NCBI RefSeq assembly: GCF_014050225.1
Contig: NZ_JACFXV010000064.1
Span: 1-64,000 of the forward strand
DNA length: 64,000 nucleotides
DNA from: Stappia albiluteola
GTDB taxonomy: Bacteria > Pseudomonadota > Alphaproteobacteria > Rhizobiales > Stappiaceae
Direction of reading: 5' to 3'
Shown here: in pieces, positions 1 through 7,423 of the stretch
How positions within the stretch are numbered: position 1 is the first letter of the stretch
Layout: every line of letters starts with the position of its first letter
Notes under the pieces: generated by a model
The model's database searches: none
What the model was told of the DNA's origin: nothing
The model's input: the letters and a program-made list of their open reading frames with translations, nothing else
Position numbers and translations under genes: made by a program

Positions 1-95
1 ATTGGCCTAATCTAGGTCGCGGCAATCGTTCGCGCCTAAGGGTAGACCAAATGGTAGACCAAAAGTGCGTCAACACGTTCCGAAAGAGGGGCGTC
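1..95 (+). repeat. 95-bp perfect inverted repeat, copy A
   Basis: The first 95 bases are the exact reverse complement of 2405-2499; identity ends at base 96. The copy holds about 50 bp of upstream sequence plus the ATG and first 15 codons of the integrase gene. It also contains a 10-bp direct repeat, GGTAGACCAA at 41-50 and 53-62, spanning the start codon. The window starts inside the repeat, so its true left end is unknown. It may be a genuine inverted duplication or the result of contig assembly ending in a repeat. Confidence 0.95.
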
Positions 96-137
96 AACGA
101 ACGTTGCCCGAGATTAGTAACGTGCCTAGCATCATGA
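51..137 (+). pseudogene. Truncated copy of the integrase 5' end
   Basis: The reading frame starts at the ATG at 51 and shares 15 codons (MVDQKCVNTFRKRGV) exactly with the integrase at 2449. It then diverges and stops at TGA 135-137 after 28 codons. It has no catalytic part. It lies 28 bp upstream of the DUF2971 gene, so that gene sits behind a copy of the integrase leader. It could also be a leader peptide, but its identity to the integrase start makes a duplication remnant the simplest reading. Confidence 0.7.
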
Positions 138-165
138 CATTGCAAGATAATTTTTTGGAGGCCTC

Positions 166-1071
166 ATGAAGTCGGGGCAATATCTATACCATTACTGTGC
201 CACGCAAACTGCCTTTGCCATCCTGCAGTCGCGTGTGTTTCGCCTTTCTGCACTTTCAGCGGCAAACGATAGCCTCGAAGGACGCGTTCTGGGCCGAGTA
301 TTTGCTCAGCTACTGACCGCAACCGGACTGCCGAGAGGCGTAGTGGAGGTGGTATCCGTCATCGTAGATGGCTATCCGGAATCCACAGAGGGCTTCGCAC
401 TCTGTCTTTCTGAGAAAGGGGACTTGCTAAGCCAATGGCGCGCATATGCGCGCGATGGAACCGGAATTGCCATCGGATTTGATCCAGAGACCTTAACGAG
501 GGACTTTGGTCCGGTTAATTTTGGAGCGCAGTTCTTCGAATTGATAAAGGTCGAATATGGCGAAGAAGGACTTCGGCAAACACTTGCCCCGTTCGCGGAA
601 GAGGTGAAGGGCAAGTTTTTCAAGTATGGCGAATTCGTGAGGCTAAATGACGGCAAGACGAGGGAGTACGTACTTAGTGCGTTGGCCGATCGACAGAAAA
701 ACCTCCAAAGCCTTTTCCGAGGCCAACGAGAGGACGCTGCTGATCTTATGTCTCGATTGATGAAAGTTCTCGCGCCGCTGCACTTTCGCGTCTACGGAAC
801 CAAGCCTCAGTCGTTTCATGAAGAAAAGGAGTGGCGACTACTGCGCTATCGGCACCGGGTGCCTTTGGAGGAAATCGATTATTTTGCTGATAGTATATCG
901 GTGCGCCCCTTCATTCCCTGCCTAATGGCTGATCCGGCACGACAGGCGATCCAAGAGGTAATCCTTGGACCAAAGCACAGGTCCAACATCAACTGGATGC
1001 GCGCCTTTCTGGACTCGGTCGGCTTGTCACATGTGAAGGTGACGCGATCTAAAATCGAAAGTTACCGCTAG
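166..1071 (+). CDS. DUF2971 domain protein
   Basis: This 301-residue soluble protein matches the DUF2971 family pattern: an N-terminal YLYHYC segment, a middle LSQWRAYARDGTGIAIGFD segment and a late EKEWRLLRY segment. The start is supported by GGAGG at 157-161, four bases upstream of the ATG. The biochemical function of the family is not established; members are common in variable and phage-defence regions, and that context fits here because the gene faces an integrase next to a tRNA. No signal peptide or membrane segment is visible. The DNA is less GC-rich than the chromosome to the right, consistent with acquisition. A defence role is inference only. Confidence 0.8.
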   Translation: MKSGQYLYHYCATQTAFAILQSRVFRLSALSAANDSLEGRVLGRVFAQLLTATGLPRGVVEVVSVIVDGYPESTEGFALCLSEKGDLLSQWRAYARDGTGIAIGFDPETLTRDFGPVNFGAQFFELIKVEYGEEGLRQTLAPFAEEVKGKFFKYGEFVRLNDGKTREYVLSALADRQKNLQSLFRGQREDAADLMSRLMKVLAPLHFRVYGTKPQSFHEEKEWRLLRYRHRVPLEEIDYFADSISVRPFIPCLMADPARQAIQEVILGPKHRSNINWMRAFLDSVGLSHVKVTRSKIESYR

Positions 1072-1300
1072 TCGAGTTCGCGCATTTCGACATTTCAGTT
1101 GCAACGACCGCAAGCGTGAAACAGACAGGAACCGTATAAACGGCCAATTAAACTATGCTGCGCAGATCGATAGGTCAGGCGATTTAATAGGCGGTTCTGC
1201 TTGGCGGTTCGGAGTTGCTTTTGTCAATAAGGGCGCAGATCCTCATAGAGGGTCGACAGTTAACGCCTGACGAACATCCGTTAAGGTGCGATCCAAATTC

Positions 1301-2449
1301 TCAAAATTGAATTTGTGCAATCTTTGCCATCCATGACGCTTTCACCGATATGGGGTAGCCATCTCCATAAGATCGCCCGACGTTGTTGCTGGACCAACCG
1401 CCTATTTCGTCGACAATTTCCGCAGGACATTCAACCGCGCGCAGCCTATCCCGGAGTGAGTGGCGAAACGAATGCATGACTGCCCCGTCGGCGACGTGGT
1501 TTGAGAGCCATTTATTGAGAGAGTTGCTCGCATGCGACGCCTTGCAAGCTGCCTCGTCGCAGTAGCGTTTAAACAAGAAACGGCCATCAGTTTCCATAGC
1601 CCGCGTTACGGCCCAAAGCGCGGCTCCTACAAGTGGTACAACGCGTTCGCTGCTAGGTGTCTTCAATCTGCGCCACGGATGTGGACGAACGATGAGATGA
1701 GGATGCGCTTGATCGAGAATAACGTCATCTTTTACAAGCCCAATGGCTTCCGCCAAACGCAAGCCAGTATCTGAGACCAGCGCGATGAGGTGTCGGATAT
1801 CATCGTCAACTCGTCTACATTCGGTTTGAACTCTCTTCAATCCGTGATCAGGAATAGGTTTCCGTTTTTTAACTGACTCGGCAGTTCCAAGAAAAATTCC
1901 GGCGAATATTGGTGTAGTATCAAGTCCATTCTCTGATGCTACAAACCGAAATATAGACCTAAATGAAGCGAATACGCGTCTCACGCTTGAGTTTGATAAC
2001 CCCCTATTTGTCAAAGCGTCTCTATATTTTAAGATTTCATCTCTTTTATATTGATCTATTCTATTATTTCCGATAATATTTATAGCATAATTTATAGATC
2101 GAGCCGATGTATTCTCAAATACCTTTCCTCTGCCGTTGCCTTTCATCTTCAAATAGTAACTCAAGGCCTCCCTTAGCGTCGGCATCCGAACCTGCGCCTT
2201 TTTATGGTGAGGGCGGCCAATTTGGCTTCCCTGATAGGCGCCTTCGGAAAGCCTCAGCGCGACCCAGAACTCTTCAAGATGCGTAAGCGTTGACCGAACA
2301 CGGCTGCGAGCCACTCGAGCGGATCGAGTGCCTAGCGAAAATACAATTCGCGGGGTGGCGTAGTGCTTCTCGACATCCTTTGGAACGCGCTTTGAGAAAT
2401 AATAGACGCCCCTCTTTCGGAACGTGTTGACGCACTTTTGGTCTACCAT
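1301..2449 (-). CDS. Tyrosine-type site-specific recombinase (integrase)
   Basis: This 382-residue protein would integrate and excise the element at the neighbouring tRNA gene. All catalytic residues of the tyrosine recombinase fold are visible: Arg231 (TGLRLAE), Lys263 (RLKTP), His326 and Arg329 (HSFRH), Trp352 (GGW) and nucleophile Tyr361 (SYGDGY). The N-terminal part (FRKRGVYYFSKRVPKDV) resembles the DUF6538 or SAM-like core-binding region of phage integrases. It is transcribed in the same direction as tRNA-Arg, starting 87 bp beyond the tRNA 3' end. Codons 50-120 are strikingly AT-rich for this genome, a sign of transfer. Its first 15 codons and upstream region recur inverted at 1-95. Confidence 0.93.
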   Translation of the reverse strand: MVDQKCVNTFRKRGVYYFSKRVPKDVEKHYATPRIVFSLGTRSARVARSRVRSTLTHLEEFWVALRLSEGAYQGSQIGRPHHKKAQVRMPTLREALSYYLKMKGNGRGKVFENTSARSINYAINIIGNNRIDQYKRDEILKYRDALTNRGLSNSSVRRVFASFRSIFRFVASENGLDTTPIFAGIFLGTAESVKKRKPIPDHGLKRVQTECRRVDDDIRHLIALVSDTGLRLAEAIGLVKDDVILDQAHPHLIVRPHPWRRLKTPSSERVVPLVGAALWAVTRAMETDGRFLFKRYCDEAACKASHASNSLNKWLSNHVADGAVMHSFRHSLRDRLRAVECPAEIVDEIGGWSSNNVGRSYGDGYPISVKASWMAKIAQIQF

Positions 2450-2499
2450 TTGGTCTACCCTTAGGCGCGAACGATTGCCGCGACCTAGATTAGGCCAAT
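2405..2499 (-). repeat. 95-bp perfect inverted repeat, copy B
   Basis: This copy carries the functional start of the integrase (ATG at 2449) and the preceding 50 bp. It pairs perfectly with 1-95. The two copies enclose 96-2404, which contains the DUF2971 gene and most of the integrase. Because each copy includes the start codon and first 15 codons, recombination between them would leave the integrase frame intact in either orientation. Confidence 0.95.
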
Positions 2500-2535
2500 G
2501 ATTAGAGATACTTGCGGGGACTTTGCAGGAAAGCT

Positions 2536-2612
<77 letters not shown>

Positions 2613-3008
2613 TTTCGGCGACGAGAGGTCGCAATGGGGGCAGGGATAACCGATTAGCCCGCTTTCGGCAATCGCTTTGTCGCGGGCTGGGGAAAGGCGG
2701 TTTTGTCGCAAAAACCGTGTTCGCCGGCACACAGTCCAGCTCTAGTTTCGCCCAGTCGCCCGCAAAAGCCCGTCTCCGCCTTGCCCGGTGCGGGCGAAGG
2801 TCCTAGAAGTTGAGGAAAGTCCGACGCGGGGACGGTGCGCAATGCTGTGGTCTCCCGCATGGGCGGTGCGCCGGCCGGCGCCGCGTGTCATGAACCGTCA
2901 CCTGCAGGAGCCCATGCGAGATCCAGTCTGGACAATCAGCCCGGTAGAGATCCCGCCCGGACCCGCTTCGATGTCGATCGCCGCATGCGCCTGCCGCGGA
3001 GGTGCGCG
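2613..3008. other. Intergenic region between tRNA-Arg and the ABC exporter gene
   Basis: This 396-bp stretch holds the promoter side of tRNA-Arg and the leader of the exporter gene. GGAGG at 2998-3002 is the ribosome binding site that fixes the exporter start. The block at 2813-2823 (GAGGAAAGTCC) resembles conserved region I of RNase P RNA, but no other part of that RNA was found. No convincing gene, terminator or att repeat is visible. Confidence 0.5.
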
Positions 3009-4733
3009 GTGAGCCAGTTGCCGAAACGAAGTTCCCCCACGAAGAGCATTCTCATTCTCTGTTCCTTCCTGCTGAAGGAAGGAGGCCTTGCGCGCAGCCC
3101 CGTGCTGGCCTTCGCGATCCTGGCCAGCATGACGCGGGCGGGCATGGTGTTCGCCATCAACAACCTGGCGGCCAGCGGCGTGATCTCGACAAGCTATGTG
3201 GTGCTGCTCGGCATCTGCATCGTCTCCACGCTGTATTTCTCGCATCTCGCCCGCATCCGCAGCTTCCGCCTGGTCGAGGCGATGAAAAACCGCATGCGCG
3301 CGAGCTTCAGCCGCCAGCTGCTGAATGCCAACGCGTCGTTCCTTGCCCGGCACGACCAGGGCAAGGTCTATTCGATCGTTACGCAGGAGGTGAATAAGGT
3401 CTCGCGCGCGTCGGTCAACATGATCCAGTCGATCGAGGCGGCGCTGCTGCTCGTCGTCTGCGCGCCCTATCTCTTCTACCTGTCCTGGCCGAGCGGCATC
3501 GCCGTGCTGATCGCGGTGATGGTCGGCGGCTCCGGCTACATCCTTGCCCAGCGTCCGGCCCAGGCGACGGCGGAGCGCGCCTCGCGGGCGGAATGGCTCT
3601 ATTTCGACCGGGTGAACGACGTCCTGCGCGGCTACAAGGAGCTGCGGCTGCGCGGCGCCCGCAAGCAAGCCCTGCAGGCCGATATCGAAAACATCACCCG
3701 CGAGAACCGCGCGCTGACTATCTCCGCCGAGCGTTTCTACAGCCTCGGCCAGGTCCTGGCGCAAGGGGCGATGATGGGGCTTTTGACCGCCGTCGTGGTC
3801 GGCCTGCCGATCGTCGCCGGGGCCGACACGGCTACCGTGCTGCAGATCCTGACGGTGGTGCTGATGACCTACGGGCCGATCGAGACGGTGCTGGGCAACC
3901 TGTCCGCCTTCTCGCGGGCGGCCGTCTCCAAGCACCTGATCGACCAATTGGAGCGCGACCTCGCCGCGGATGCGGAAGCCGGCGCCGACAGGCTGCTGCC
4001 GGACCGTCCCACTTTCGGGCGCATCGAGCTCAAGGGCGTGACGACGCGGCTTTCCAGCCATGTTCCGGGCGGGGATGCGGCCGGCGACACCTTCGTCGCC
4101 GGGCCGATCGATCTCACGCTGACCCCGGGCGAGGTCGTCTTCATCACCGGCGGCAACGGCGCGGGCAAGTCGACGTTCCTCTCGGTGCTCACCGGCTTGC
4201 GCCGGCCCGATAGCGGCGAGATCCTCGTCGACGGCGAGCCGGTGAACGAGGCCTCGCTTGGCCATTACCGCAGCCTGTTCAGCGCGGTCTTCAGCGAGTT
4301 CCATCTCTTTTCCAAGCTCTACGGCATGAGCGAGGAGGAATGCGCGGCGCTCGACCTGCATATCGACGAGCTCGACCTTGCCCATCGCGTGTCGATCGCA
4401 GGCGACCGCTTCTCCACCCTGTCGCTGTCCACCGGCCAGAAGCGGCGGCTGGCGCTGGCGATCGCGCTGGCTGAAAAGCGCCCGATCGTGGTGCTGGACG
4501 AGTTCGCCGCCGATCAGGATCCGGCGCGGCGCGCGTTCTTCTACGACATTCTGGTGCCGCAGATGGCGAGGGCCGGCCATCTGGTGATCGCGGTCACCCA
4601 CGACGAGCACTGCTTCGACAAATGCGACCGGCTGATCAAGATGGATGCCGGGCGCATCGTCGCAGATACCCGGCCGGCGCGGGGCGCCATGCGGCTGGCG
4701 CAGCCTGCCGGGGCGATGGTCGGCGGTTCATGA
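3009..4733 (+). CDS. ABC exporter, fused membrane and ATPase domains (cyclic-peptide exporter type)
   Basis: This protein of about 574 residues has an N-terminal six-helix membrane domain (residues 10-310) and a C-terminal ATPase. Walker A is GGNGAGKST (381-389), the signature is LSTGQ (473-477) and Walker B is VVLDEF (494-499), followed by AADQDPARR and the H-loop THDE. The LSTGQKRRLAL and DEFAADQDP wording is typical of the YojI/SyrD/PvdE group, which exports cyclic peptides and siderophore precursors. The GTG at 3009 is chosen because GGAGG lies six bases upstream; an open frame extends further upstream to 2835 but is unlikely to be translated. Its position beside glycosyltransferases and lipid genes suggests a lipid or lipid-linked substrate (inference). 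Confidence 0.85.
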   Translation: MSQLPKRSSPTKSILILCSFLLKEGGLARSPVLAFAILASMTRAGMVFAINNLAASGVISTSYVVLLGICIVSTLYFSHLARIRSFRLVEAMKNRMRASFSRQLLNANASFLARHDQGKVYSIVTQEVNKVSRASVNMIQSIEAALLLVVCAPYLFYLSWPSGIAVLIAVMVGGSGYILAQRPAQATAERASRAEWLYFDRVNDVLRGYKELRLRGARKQALQADIENITRENRALTISAERFYSLGQVLAQGAMMGLLTAVVVGLPIVAGADTATVLQILTVVLMTYGPIETVLGNLSAFSRAAVSKHLIDQLERDLAADAEAGADRLLPDRPTFGRIELKGVTTRLSSHVPGGDAAGDTFVAGPIDLTLTPGEVVFITGGNGAGKSTFLSVLTGLRRPDSGEILVDGEPVNEASLGHYRSLFSAVFSEFHLFSKLYGMSEEECAALDLHIDELDLAHRVSIAGDRFSTLSLSTGQKRRLALAIALAEKRPIVVLDEFAADQDPARRAFFYDILVPQMARAGHLVIAVTHDEHCFDKCDRLIKMDAGRIVADTRPARGAMRLAQPAGAMVGGS

Positions 4734-4813
4734 CGCTTCTCCGGCCTCCGGAGCATCGATCCTGTCTGCGACCCGGTGCCGCGGCAGGGCAGCCTGCGAA
4801 AAGGCGATCCTGA

Positions 4814-5902
4814 ATGAACTGGCTGTTTCTTCCCGCCGCTGCGGCGATCGCGGTCGCGGTCGGTCTCGTCATCGGCTACCGCTACTATCCGTTGCGCAAG
4901 GCGGTGATGCGCGCCATCGATCCGACCTGGCGCAACCGGGCGCGCGTCTATTCCTTCTCCAGCGAACAGGAGGACGCGGAAGAGCGGGATATGTATGTCT
5001 CCTCCACGGTCATGCGTGACGGCTGCGACCTCATCTGGGACGAGTTCGAGGAGGATCCGCCGGCGGAGTTCTTCCGGCCGATCGCCGACGGCACGGTGGT
5101 TTTCGTGAACACCATGCACATGCCGCGCTTCATCGGCGAGATCCTCGAGCGGATGGAGGGGCGCTTCGTGCTCGTCAGCGCCCGGGAGAACAACTCCACC
5201 GCCGGTTTCGACGCGGAAAAGATCCGCAATTCGGGCAAGGTGATCCACTGGTTCATGGAGAATTTCGAGCTGGCGCCTGAGTGGGCCGACACGGGCTTCA
5301 TCACGCTGCTGCCGCTCGGCCTCAACTATCACAAGCTCGATCCGGCGAGCCCCAACCAGAGCAGGGACATGGGGCTTCCCTCCCGCTCCGGCAACCAGCA
5401 GCTGACCATGAAGGCGATCCGCGAGGAGATCCCGCCGTTCCGGGAAAAGCCTCTGCGCGTCTACTGCAATTTCCATCTCAACATGGATACGTTCCTGCGC
5501 CACCCCCATGCCATGAAGCGGCATCTGGCGCGGCAGGAGGCGCGGGACGCGCTGATGACGAAGGGCGACATCATCCTGTGGGAGCCGCGGCAGGCGCCGC
5601 GCAACCAGGTCTGGCTGCGCCACAGGGAGGTCTCCTTCGAGGCCTCGCCGCGCGGCAACAGCATCGACTGCCACCGCACGTGGGAGGCGCTGATCCTGCG
5701 CTCCGTTCCAATCGTCAAGACGACCAGTCTCGACCCCATGTACGAGGGCCTGCCGGTGGCGATCGTCGACGACTGGTCGCAGGTGTCGCCCGAACGCCTC
5801 GCCCGCTGGAAAGAAGACTTCGCGGACTGGTTCGACGGCCCGCTTCCCGATAAACTCTATTCCAACTACTGGATCAGGCGGTTCCACGCCTTCAAAACCT
5901 GA
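4814..5902 (+). CDS. Membrane-anchored exostosin-like (GT47-like) putative glycosyltransferase
   Basis: This 362-residue protein starts with one membrane segment (residues 3-21, LFLPAAAAIAVAVGLVIGY) followed by a soluble domain. The late motif IDCHRTWEALILRSVPIVKT, then LDPMYEGLPVAIVDDW, matches the sugar-nucleotide region of exostosin-like proteins. I am moderately sure of the family and cannot infer donor or acceptor. It follows the ABC exporter on the same strand after 80 bp and precedes an unknown membrane protein, so the three probably form one transcription unit. Shine-Dalgarno signals before the ATG are weak. Confidence 0.5.
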   Translation: MNWLFLPAAAAIAVAVGLVIGYRYYPLRKAVMRAIDPTWRNRARVYSFSSEQEDAEERDMYVSSTVMRDGCDLIWDEFEEDPPAEFFRPIADGTVVFVNTMHMPRFIGEILERMEGRFVLVSARENNSTAGFDAEKIRNSGKVIHWFMENFELAPEWADTGFITLLPLGLNYHKLDPASPNQSRDMGLPSRSGNQQLTMKAIREEIPPFREKPLRVYCNFHLNMDTFLRHPHAMKRHLARQEARDALMTKGDIILWEPRQAPRNQVWLRHREVSFEASPRGNSIDCHRTWEALILRSVPIVKTTSLDPMYEGLPVAIVDDWSQVSPERLARWKEDFADWFDGPLPDKLYSNYWIRRFHAFKT

Positions 5903-5958
5903 CCGGCAGTCAAGGCTTGGCCGGCAGGTCTTGACCGGACCGCCCGATGCACTAAGAA

Positions 5959-6756
5959 ATGCCGCGTCACCCGCGCTACTCCTTGACTCGACTTGCGAGG
6001 CCGGCCCTGTCGAAGCTCCTGACCCTTCTGCTGATCGCGCCGATGACCTTCATCATCGTGGTGGTGAATTTCTGGATCTACCGGGCACGCGCGGAATATA
6101 TCGAGCGCTTCCCGGATATCGCGGCCATCAAGCCGCCGACGATCAGCCGCGCTATTTCCGATCCGCTGATCGGCAAGCCCTTCGCCTTCTGGATCACCCT
6201 GAGCGCCGTCATGCTGATCCCGGCCTTCATTCCGGTCTGCCGGCTTTACTGGCGCAGCGGCGGCAGGCTGCACGAGGTCGACCCCGCCGCGGGGGCTGCG
6301 ATCCGCCGGGGCACGGTGCTTCTCGCCATCTCCCTGGCCGCGACTGCCGTCGGGATGGTGATGCTTAGCCACTATACCTTCCCGAACCATCATCGCGAGC
6401 ACATGCTCGGCAGCTACACCTTCTTCATCGGCCAGGCGGTGGTCATGGCCCTGATCGCTTGGATGTGCTTCCGCCTGGCGCGACATCCGCTGCCGCCCGG
6501 CGAGGTGACCTCAAGAAAGGTGATCGACCCGCGCGTCAGCCGCCTGCGGGCGCCGCTTGCGGCAGCGAGTTTGCTGGTGGCAGCAGCCTATCTGGGTCTG
6601 TTCCTGCTGAAGGGCGTCGATCTGCCCGCCGGCAACAGGCTGGTCTATCGGGCCTATGTCCTGCTGGAGCCGGCGCTGATCTCGCTCTGCCTTGCCGTCT
6701 TTGCCACCTACTACCTGGACGTCATCCGCGCCCTCGGCCGACCTCGCAAGGCCTGA
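5959..6756 (+). CDS. Six-helix membrane protein of unknown function
   Basis: This 265-residue protein has six hydrophobic segments, at about 20-41, 73-97, 115-138, 150-175, 195-218 and 235-260. The first helix is followed by an outside-type loop, then PPTISRAISDPLIGKPFAFW leading into helix two. That arrangement is loosely like the Frag1/DRAM/Sfk1 family, some of whose eukaryotic members act in inositol-lipid or GPI-lipid metabolism, but the resemblance is weak and should not be used as an assignment. It lies 56 bp after the exostosin-like gene and nearly touches the convergent CDP-alcohol transferase gene. No catalytic motif was recognised and the start is uncertain. Confidence 0.6.
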   Translation: MPRHPRYSLTRLARPALSKLLTLLLIAPMTFIIVVVNFWIYRARAEYIERFPDIAAIKPPTISRAISDPLIGKPFAFWITLSAVMLIPAFIPVCRLYWRSGGRLHEVDPAAGAAIRRGTVLLAISLAATAVGMVMLSHYTFPNHHREHMLGSYTFFIGQAVVMALIAWMCFRLARHPLPPGEVTSRKVIDPRVSRLRAPLAAASLLVAAAYLGLFLLKGVDLPAGNRLVYRAYVLLEPALISLCLAVFATYYLDVIRALGRPRKA

Positions 6757-6758
6757 CG

Positions 6759-7385
6759 TCACTTTCCGCCGTCGGTCGGCGCCTTCAGCATGTGGAAGGC
6801 GCGGCGGGTACGCTGGATCGCGGTGAAATTCGCCAGCAATGCGTAGATCGCCAACCCGGTTGCCAGGATGTAGGAAGAACCGAGGCCGGCAGCTGCGGCC
6901 ATACCGTCGACGATCAGCAGCGCACACAGGAAGATGATGCGCTCCAGCCGCTCGAAGAGATCGGGCCAGGCGTCGTTGTCGATCTTGATCTCGACCGCCG
7001 TGCGCGCCTTGGCATAGCTCGTCAGCACGCCGCCGGCGAAGGCGAAAAAGGCGGCCGGCCACAGCCCCGCCACATGGGCGATCGCCGCCAGTACCACCAG
7101 TTCCTGATAGCGGTCGACCATGGCGTCGAAATACCCGCCGGCCTTCGAGCGCATGTCACGCTGGCGGGCCACCGCTCCGTCCAGCGCGTCGAAGGCGAAG
7201 GCGACGGCAAGCGTCAGGCCGAGCACGAGGCTGGAGCGATGCAGGAGATAGGCTCCCGCGGCCAGCGCGACGAGGGCAAGCCCGGTCGCCGTCACCTGGT
7301 TCGGCGTCATCTGCAGGCGGATCAGCGGGGCGGCCGCCTTTTCCCAGAGCGGGTCGATATGGCGTTTGAACAATCCGTCGATCAT
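6759..7385 (-). CDS. CDP-alcohol phosphatidyltransferase family protein (A)
   Basis: This 208-residue membrane enzyme carries the full family signature D-x2-DG-x2-AR-x8-G-x3-D-x3-D as Asp66-ALDG-AVAR with Asp87 and Asp91. Such enzymes move a phospho-alcohol between a CDP-activated partner and a hydroxyl partner; examples are PgsA, phosphatidylinositol-phosphate synthase and phosphocholine or phosphoethanolamine transferases. It is downstream of the FGGY kinase gene (38-bp gap, same strand), so the kinase product could be its phosphorylated acceptor (inference). A second family member is at 11236-11988. Which one handles inositol phosphate and which handles CMP-aminoethylphosphonate cannot be told from motifs alone. 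Confidence 0.85.
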   Translation of the reverse strand: MIDGLFKRHIDPLWEKAAAPLIRLQMTPNQVTATGLALVALAAGAYLLHRSSLVLGLTLAVAFAFDALDGAVARQRDMRSKAGGYFDAMVDRYQELVVLAAIAHVAGLWPAAFFAFAGGVLTSYAKARTAVEIKIDNDAWPDLFERLERIIFLCALLIVDGMAAAAGLGSSYILATGLAIYALLANFTAIQRTRRAFHMLKAPTDGGK

Positions 7386-7423
7386 GGCAAGACCTGCAGG
7401 GCTGGATGGATTGGCATGCGGGC

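Noticed and set aside
2813-2823. GAGGAAAGTCC, identical to a conserved part of RNase P RNA
   Set aside because: No other conserved regions (ACAGAA block, closing stem) were found and a protein gene with a good ribosome site begins about 190 bp later, too short for rnpB.
2835-3008. N-terminal extension of the ABC exporter from 2835
   Set aside because: The extension is Arg/Pro-rich without helix or motif, and GGAGG at 2998-3002 marks the GTG at 3009.
2898-4610. 570-codon minus-strand open frame
   Set aside because: It is antisense to the ABC exporter, rich in Arg, Gln and His as expected for a GC-rich shadow frame, and has no domain.
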